Assembly (NCBI GenBank): GCA_031769625.1
Contig: JAUIMM010000135.1
Span: 4,468,001 to 4,532,000, forward strand
Length of the DNA: 64,000 nt
Direction of reading: 5' to 3'
Source of the DNA: Taudactylus pleione
Taxonomy: Eukaryota; Chordata; Amphibia; Anura; Myobatrachidae
Shown here: positions 56,960 through 64,000 of the stretch, piece after piece
Position numbering within the stretch: the first letter of the stretch is position 1
Layout of the letters: the number at the start of each line of letters is the position of its first letter
Program-made: the position numbers and the translations under genes
The notes under the pieces: generated by a model
Database searches by the model: none
Seen by the model: the letters and a program-made list of their open reading frames with translations, nothing else
What the model was told of the DNA's origin: nothing

Positions 56960-57440
56960 AATCGGTATGAAGTCCTGGCAGTTGGGATGCCTTTTGTGAA
57001 TATATATCGACAGCGGCATCCCGATGCTCAGGATTCCGACAAGGGTCTGGTAAGTATGGTAATCCTCCCTCCTTCTCCCCCTAATCCTAACCCTCTGTTC
57101 CTGCATCCTAATCCTCCCCGTTAGTGCCTAAACCTAACCCTCCCCCCATGGTGCCAAAACCTAACCCTCCCCCCTTAGTGCCTAAGCCCTCCCAGTGGTG
57201 CCTAACTGTAACCCACCCCTGGAGGTGCCTAACCTTAACCTCCCCCTCCCCTAGCCTAACCCTAAAGTGATGCCTAAACCTAACCCTCCCCCCGCTAAGA
57301 CCTAACCAGCCCTGCTGTACTTACGATTGGCATCACGGCTGTCAGGATTCTGGTGTCGGCATCTCCACTACTTCTGGCCCGGTAGTGGCATTCCAGCGCC
57401 TGTTTTCATCAGCCGGGATGCTGGCTGTAGGTATAATGAC
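56960..57440. mobile_element. Repeat family with CTAACCCT-like interior, copy 3
   Basis: Left end GGTATGAAGTCCTGGCAGTTGG, right end CCGGGATGCTGGCTGTAGG. Interior of CCTAACCCTCCCCCC units separated by TGGTGCC or TAGTGCC. Confidence 0.6.
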
Positions 57441-58662
57441 TGCATCCTATTGAAATAGTGATAAAGTTAAATGTAAATACTTGCTTTTTACTGCTGTGTG
57501 TTATTTCAATTGCTTTTGAATTGTTGAAGTATTGAAGTATGTGAAACATTTTGGCAGAATTTTATGGAAAAGCTAAAATAGTTGAAAAATAAGTTGGTAG
57601 AGAAAACGATAAAAACTAGAAAAAGCTAGGTGGTTGAAAATAAGCTGTGAAAAAAAGGCGGATAAGTACTTGAATCATATCTGATTGCAATATACATTTC
57701 TAAACAGAACTGTCAGATAAAGATCTTTATTTTATAAAATCATATACAGAATCACAAAACTTTACTTTATTCTGACTGCAATATTTTCAAGAAGATAGAA
57801 AAATTCTAAACTATTATTGTCACAGTCCCCCACAGTATCATTCTGCTCGTACTACACATTTTGTGTCCTCTGTGAAACGCGCCGTTTTACAATTACAATA
57901 TTTTGATAGGAAGTTTACTCTTCCTGATGTAGAGAAATGAGTGGAGCAATTTCATAGGATGTGGAAACACAATATCATCCTTTTAGATTCTTCTGTACAA
58001 TTGCATAACGTTAAACTTTTTGAATATACCAAATGGTTTTTACACCGCCCACTGAGCAGGTCTCGATAATTATTGATATGCACTTTTATAGTAAATATAT
58101 TTTCTCTGGCTGAAGCCTTGACCTTTCTTACCACTGGATCCAGGGACGGTGACACAATTTTTATGATTTACAGAAAAAAGAATGGTAGATATAACAATTG
58201 ACAAAGAAAACATATAGAAGTAGAAACATCAAAATAGAGAGAAACATTGGGGTGTCACAGATCAATAAACATTCAGTATACCATCAGGCATCGGAACACA
58301 AACAAGTAACAGTATTAATATTACACATATAGCATAAAGGCCAGATGACAACCAATAACATGATCATAGAAGTAAATGCACTGTGTACAGCAGAGCAGCA
58401 AGTTCTCAGGCATGCTGCAGCCAGAAAAAACCATAGAGTTTCAACCTCAGAAAAATTGCAAGAGAAAGGCACCTCAACCTGGTCTGGAATAAGGAGGAGG
58501 CCATCCTGTAATGAGCTACAGTACAGTATGTAGACCTTAGCAAGTGTACAAGTATTAAGGATATATTGTTAAGTATACTTATGTAGTACATCTTCGGCCA
58601 GAACCCCTAATGTGCAGACCACAACTGTCATGACCGCCAGAGATATCCCAGTAGATAACACT
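57441..58662. other. Intergenic AT-rich sequence
   Basis: No gene recognised. Short frames at 58284-58591 have no coding character. Confidence 0.4.
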
Positions 58663-59274
58663 GGGCTCGATTCAGACATGTTCGCTAAGCTGTGTTCGCA
58701 TGCAGCCATTACCTGCCCAAGTATGCAAATCCTGCGATTGCACGGCAAGACATTAGGATGCCCACTATGTCTTAGTGTGCGATCGCGGCCTGTATGTAAA
58801 ATGCCCACCAGCCTGTTGTAAGATGCCCACTTTCCTTAGTATCACTTGTCATCTCCAGAAAGTGTATGCAACTATCAGTAACATCGTGTACCATCAGACC
58901 CATATGTAGAGCTTGTGGTTGACCATACCTTACCGCAAGCACTGCGAATGTTGCAGTGTGTAACACAGCCAGGTGTCGTGTACTATGATGCTTCATCTTA
59001 ATTATGCACACCCCTGAAATGCCATAATAATGCACAGGCACGCCTGCGTTTGCACCACCACACTCCCGTTTTCATCGACATTCCCCTGTCACCATCCACA
59101 AATGGCTAGACCTGTCACTCATTCTAGCGATTAGTCTATGTCCGGCAAGAGATCGATTCCTGATTCCAGTGACTGGTTCACGCATGCGCACTGCGTCTTT
59201 TACGCATGCGCAGATCGCAAAAATTGGTCTGCTGTGTGCGAACGCAGCCTAGCGAGCTTGTCTGGCTCGGGCCC
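58663..59274. mobile_element. Harbinger-like foldback element C (TSD ACT)
   Basis: GGGCTCGATTCAGACA at 58663 and TGTCTGGCTCGGGCCC ending at 59274, flanked by ACT. Interior shows GTGAACCAGTCAC-type and GCATGCGC motifs as in the 27735 element, but is more diverged. Confidence 0.75.
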
Positions 59275-59888
59275 ACTGCTCGAGTCACTTTAGTCCAAAA
59301 AACACTGACAACTAAACCTACACAAAATATGTGCCAGATGATACCCCCACTACAGTACACCAACACTTAGGACAGGCATCACTGGAACAACCCCCACATC
59401 TATACAGCTGCTTTGGGGTAAGATATGTTCTATTCAGAATGAATAGTTGAATTCATTGGAACCTTACAGAGGCAGTAGATAGGTGAGGGCTTTCTAACGC
59501 AGCAGACCAATCCTTATATTGACAGGAACCCATGTCCTCCTCCCACTGCAGCATAAGGTTTGGGACTGTAGCTCAGTGGAGTGATAGCTGATGAGGAAAC
59601 TTGATTGTATACTAGACAGGGTACAGTTGGGGAGTCCTGTATAGGAGGTGGGGCACCCAAGAATTGAACTGACAAGTTGCAAACCTTTAAAACTGACTAG
59701 GAGAAAACTCAAAATCCAAACTGAGGTGCATAAAAGATGTAAGCACACCATCCACATATAGCTGTCTAATTGAGGTCACCCCTCTCCCACTCCATACCAC
59801 CTTAGTCTGTAGAGAAGCAAACTCAGTCAAACTACTAGCATTCCATAAGGGAGTGACTGTGTTAATAACCTGAAAATATAGGAACTTA
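59275..59888. other. Intergenic sequence
   Basis: Nothing recognised. Confidence 0.4.
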
Positions 59889-60488
59889 GGACCTCATTCA
59901 GAGCCGGACGCTATTTGCGGACGGTCGTTCTGAAAAAGGGGCTGGCTATTTAAATTAAGCGCTCGCTCTTTGCGGTCTGTTGACGCCTCTATGTCTGAAT
60001 GAGCGAACGAAACATGCAATCGCTATTTTGAAAAAAAACGCCCTCTGGCCGGTCGCATCATACGTCATCTCCGCTATTTATTAGATTAATCGAGTACATC
60101 GAAAGGCATCTGAACTGCTCGCAGTGCTTGTGGTTGAATTTTCCTACCGCAATCATGCGAACAGTTCAGGCTAAGAAACAACCAAGTGATGTGGTCGATT
60201 ACGCTGCTTTGTTAATTATGCACACCCTTAAAACGCCCGTTTTGACCGTTTGGCATGCCTGCGTTCGGATCTCCACTCCCTGTTTTCAAGCACCTTCCCC
60301 TGTTACCACCCACAAATGCCTCATCCTGTCACTCAAATTAGCAGGCATTCGCTATTTTGCGAGCACACGATTTCTGACCGCACTGACTGGTTCGCGCATG
60401 CGTATTACAACCCATACGCATGTGCAGATGTGCGAACATCGCTCGGAGCGAACGAGCGGCCGCTTACGAGCGGCTCTGAATCAGGCCC
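59889..60488. mobile_element. Harbinger-like foldback element B2 (TSD TTA)
   Basis: GGACCTCATTCAG at 59889 and CTGAATCAGGCCC ending at 60488, flanked by TTA. Reverse-complement relative of 27735-28330 over its whole length (for example CGGACGGTCGTTC, AGGCGTCAACA complement, GCATACGTCATCTCCG-like block). The plus-strand frame 60128-60535 crosses its edge and is not a gene. Confidence 0.85.
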
Positions 60489-60647
60489 TTAGATACCAAA
60501 TTCCAAATCCACACAGCTTGCATAAAAAAGGGTGATTCAGCACCAAAGCTCCTTTGCACCTAATAAAGCTTGGAGGGGAGTGTGACCCAGGGCTGTCTGA
60601 GCAATCAGCAAGAAATGCAATAAGTCCTCCAATGCATCAAACACCTA

Positions 60648-63234
60648 GGGGTAAATTTACTAAGCTGAGAGTTTTGGGAGAGTTTGCAAACTCTGGAGAG
60701 TTTGGGCATTTTTTCCCACTCTCAAATTTACTAATGTCAAAATCGGGAGCAGTGGCGTAAGTTCATCCCAGACGCCCGGAGGCAAGTTATAATTTGGTGC
60801 TCCCCCGTCACAGCCGATGACCCTCTAATTTAGCATTTTGCAAGTAGATACACCCGCAGTTGCACACAGATTATAGGCATGCCATGGAGGAGTGAGACAG
60901 AGTTGTAGGTGAAGGGGGCGCCGGATGTGTCACACTGACAGCAGAAGCTGCTGAGGAGCAGCAACATCAATGAGCAGGGACAGGCTATAGATAGACGGAG
61001 GCAGCAGCTGATGGTCTGACATGGAGCTCTCCACTAGTGTATGGTGGCTTCTCAGGTGGCGGGTAGAGGTGCCATATATTGGGCGTCCGTGATGGTACTC
61101 TCTGAGTACGTAGTTACAGCCCTAAGTGGAATTAATATATTGTGGACCATGGAGGAGGTGCCCCTTCAGTGCTGGAGCCCGGTGGCATGTGCCTCCATTG
61201 CCTTCCATAGTTCTGCCCCTGCTCGGGAGAGAGATCTCCTTTGCTTCGGGAAAATACTGGAGAGTTAGCAAACTCTCTTCAATTCACCATCGGCAAAACT
61301 CGAGAACCTTTTCACTGGTGAAGATAGGATTCTGGAATTTACCAAGCAGAGAGTTTCTAAACTCTCATGAGATGGGAAAACTCTCCTGAAAAAAATACAC
61401 CTGCCTGTGATCTGCGAGTTTGGCAGAAACATACACAGATCGCTGTGATCCATGTATGTTTCTGCCTGTAAATATAGAAAATAAATTTAAATATCAGAAA
61501 AAAAATTACATAGGGTCCCCCCCTAAAGCTTAACCAGCCCCAGGCTTGCCAGCCTGTCCTGGTTTCTAAGATTACGGGGAACAAAATGTGTAGGGTTCCC
61601 CCATAATTTAGAAACCAACACCAGGCTGCAGGGCCAGTCCTGATTTTAAATATAGGGGGGAAAAAATTGTGGAGGGTCCCCCCTATATTTAAAACCAGCA
61701 CCAGACCCAGAACGGCCGGGCTGAATGCCACAGCCCAGAGACCATTTCACCGGGGCTCCAGGTCCAAAGAATTATCAGCCCAAGCCGGTCAGGCCAAGCC
61801 GGGGATCTCAGGGGAGGTGGAGACCACCCAGAAGGGGTCCCCCCCTGAAACACCAGGCTTGGACTGAAGCCCGTGGCTATTCCCCGCACCCCTGGAGCAT
61901 TGGGTACAAGGGTAATAAAGTGGGGAAATAGAAGTAAACTATTGTATTTTACAGTGGGACTACATTTGCCACATGGGAACTGCCAGTATCCGGAGCCAAT
62001 CAGTGGCTGCTCTACAGTCAGCGCGGCCGCTGATTGGCTGGCAGGACATGCAAACCCCATGAAGTCCCGTCAGCTGGCATTTGGGAGGTATCAGTATGTG
62101 TGGCAACACACATACTGATACCCGGTGTGTGGATCGGTAAGATCGTTTTTTTGTTTTCCAAAGTCCATGGATTACTGCGGAAACCAGCGCCAGGGTATAG
62201 GTGAGTATGAAATCATTTTTGCAGGGCCAGTCAATACGGATTTTACTGGAGAAGGGGACAGAAACATCTGGTATAGGTAAGTATGTGTGAATGGGTAGGT
62301 GTATGTAATAAAGTTATACTTGGCATGGTGTGTGTTTTGTCTTTCTTTAACTATTTATTTTACAGTGGGGGCTCAGGTGCCGTCCGTTTGCTGGCACTTG
62401 TAATTCCACAAGTGCGAAAGGGCAGCATGCTGGCACCTGTAGTCCCACTGTAAAATACAATAGTTTACTTCTATTTCCCCACTTTATTACCCCCATACCC
62501 AACACTCCAGGGGTGCGGGGAAGAGCCCCGGGCTTCAGACCAAGCCTGGGGTTAAGGGAGAGGGGGGACGCCTTAACTGGGGGGTCCCTACCTCTCCTGA
62601 GATCCCCGGCTTGGCCTGACTGGCGTGGGCTGATAATGCTTTGGACCCAGAGCCCCGGTGAAAGGGTCTCTGGGCTGTGGCATTACAGCTCGGCCGTTTT
62701 GGGTCTGGTGCTGGTTTTAAATATAGGGGGGACCCTACGCAACTTTTTCCCCCCTATATTTAAAATCAGGACTGGCCCTGCAGCCTGGTGTTGGTTTCTA
62801 AATTACAGGGGAACCCTACACATTTTATTCCCCGTAATCTTAGAAACCAGGACAGGCTGGCTAGCCTGGGGCTGGTTAAGCTTTACGGAGGCCTATGTCT
62901 TTTTTTTTTTTTATTTACACTTTTAACCAGTTTTTTACAGGTACAACACAAGCAGCTTACACATATGTCACTGATTTGTGCAGGCTACTTGCTCGGGAGA
63001 GTTTTGCAGAGAGAAGACTCTGCAATCTCCGGTGAGTCATCTCCTGCAAAACCTGCTACTCGGGGGAGAAATCTCGTTCTGCTTCACCATCGGCCATCTC
63101 ACTCTCAGCTAAACTCACTTCTTGGTAAATTTGCGAGTCTCAGGAGCTTCAAATCACCCGAGTTTAGGTGAAGCTAATCGAGTTGGAAAAAAAAAAAACT
63201 CTCCAAAGACTCGATTCTTAGTAAATTTATCCCC
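60648..63234. mobile_element. 2.6-kb foldback element with GGGGTAAATTTACTAAG ends
   Basis: GGGGTAAATTTACTAAG at 60648 and CTTAGTAAATTTATCCCC ending at 63234, flanked by TA within CTAG on both sides. The arms pair for about 1.2 kb around a centre near 62150, for example GGGGAAATAGAAGTAAACTA (61923-61942) with TAGTTTACTTCTATTTCCCC (62462-62481). It is non-coding. A hAT (60750-61221) sits in the left arm. Confidence 0.75.
60750..61221. mobile_element. Nested hAT-type element, 472 bp
   Basis: CAGTGGCGTAAGTTCATCCC at the left and AGTTCTGCCCCTG at the right. Flanks ATCGGGAG and CTCGGGAG match at 7 of 8. The right arm of the host foldback lacks it, confirming later insertion. Confidence 0.75.
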
Positions 63235-63236
63235 TA

Positions 63237-64000
63237 GGGCCTTATGTAAGCCAATTCTGCTGCATAATAATACAACCTAAGATGAAGCAATGCCAGGCCT
63301 ACCGAGGCGCAGGACCTAGTAAGCTCACTGCAAACTGTCCTAATTTGTGAGTTGTATTCCCCACTGTCACTTCAGGAAAACCCATAGTAGCAGGAATTTT
63401 AGCTGCAATAAGTTTAATTGCTAAAACAAAAAATAAGGGAGAGAGGGGCAACCTCATCTTATACCAGTAGTGATGGGGAACACATCTGACCGCTACTAAA
63501 CACCCAGAGAGAGCACTGTAAAGGGCTAATGAAAAAAAGGGTCCCTGAAAACCAAAAGCAGAGAGGACGTCACTCTCATACAGCCAATGTAACCAATGGA
63601 AAGCCATCTCAGCATCAAGGGATAGCAAAACAAGGCCTGTCCCTGATGTCGAGAGAAAATCAATGAAAACACAAAACCCTATGGGCATTATGTGAGCTGT
63701 GTCCGTGTGACATGATCCCCATCTATATCCTATTCTTTTTATCCCTTTACTGTTGCCGATATTTTTTGGTTTGTACAGTATGAACAATAACACCGTACCC
63801 TCTGAGATTTTGTATACTGGAATGTAATTACCCCACTTTGGTCCTTTATTCTTTTAATACCACACACGTTGTTACACACGGATGCCAGAAGCAGCAGGAG
63901 ACAGACATTACAATTAGAAAATGGGTAAGTACAGTATGTGGGAGAACTGGTAGAACACTACATACCAGGTCACATATTTCAGCAATACAGCTATATATAA
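63237..64000. other. Intergenic sequence at window edge
   Basis: A minus-strand frame (63299-63793, 164 codons) is the longest here and looks partly LINE-like (FCVFIDFLSTSGTGLVLLSLDAEMAF). That phrase resembles the palm region of an L1-type reverse transcriptase (LSLDAEKAFD-like), so it is probably a degraded LINE fragment on the minus strand. Confidence 0.4.

Noticed and set aside
60128..60535. 135-codon plus-strand frame
   Set aside because: It overlaps and runs out of a Harbinger-like foldback, with no recognised domain.
63890..63930. First exon of another gene (ATGGGTAAGT near 63921)
   Set aside because: The ATG sits directly on a donor-like sequence, but no coding stretch or promoter supports it.

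Overview
This is vertebrate nuclear DNA, most likely from an anuran amphibian with a large genome. It has no bacterial gene organisation. It carries the back part of one spliced gene, with introns up to 27 kb long that are filled by nested transposable elements: hAT, PIF/Harbinger-like, Penelope-like, Gmr1-type gypsy, L2/SINE-like tails, foldback elements and minisatellites. The amphibian placement rests on this repeat mix and is an inference.

Host gene. The only host gene I can support is an MS4A-family (membrane-spanning 4-domains A, tetraspan) gene on the + strand. Five exons are readable, all joined in phase 0: 2302-2412, 29889-29945, 40053-40205, 44839-44961 and 47106-47249 (stop TAA). 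Together they encode 195 residues covering TM1 to TM4 and a proline-rich cytoplasmic tail. The N-terminal exon(s) lie left of the window. The introns are 27,476, 10,107, 4,633 and 2,144 bp. The second extracellular loop is unusually rich in tyrosine and asparagine.

Transposons in intron 1 (2413-29888). A 5-kb foldback element (3940-8988) contains a non-autonomous hAT (4426-6981), which itself contains another foldback (5283-6240). Next comes an apparently complete autonomous hAT (13128-18544) with an uninterrupted 1,037-residue BED/hAT transposase, an exact 8-bp target duplication and seven 160-bp tandem repeats upstream of the ORF. To its right lies an old, broken relative (about 18553-29644), split by a Penelope-like element with 1.4-kb inverted arms (19299-23985), an L2/SINE-like tail and a Harbinger-like foldback.

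Transposons in intron 2 (29946-40052). A 1.36-kb hAT carries a CCCCAGTAGT minisatellite (31743-33104). A very young Gmr1-type gypsy retrotransposon (33288-39051, coding on the minus strand) has LTRs that differ by about two substitutions and two small indels. Its order is gag-protease-integrase-RT-RNase H, which is rare among gypsy elements, and its reading frame is already broken by two stops and a terminal frameshift. It sits inside a (TA)n tract. A solo LTR of the same family (52721-53332) sits in another (TA)n tract.

Region right of the gene (47250-64000). This holds a broken Penelope-like element with intact RT and GIY-YIG motifs and inverted terminal arms (49375-52618), then the solo LTR, several foldbacks, three Harbinger-like elements and a 2.6-kb foldback related to the one at 3940.

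The most notable structures are: six Harbinger-like elements made of successive palindromes, each with a matching 3-bp target duplication; a hAT group sharing a TAGGGATG end that includes one likely autonomous source; hammerhead-ribozyme-like cores in the Penelope arms; and a foldback whose core is inverted between two copies. Nothing resembles a defence system, operon or CRISPR array.
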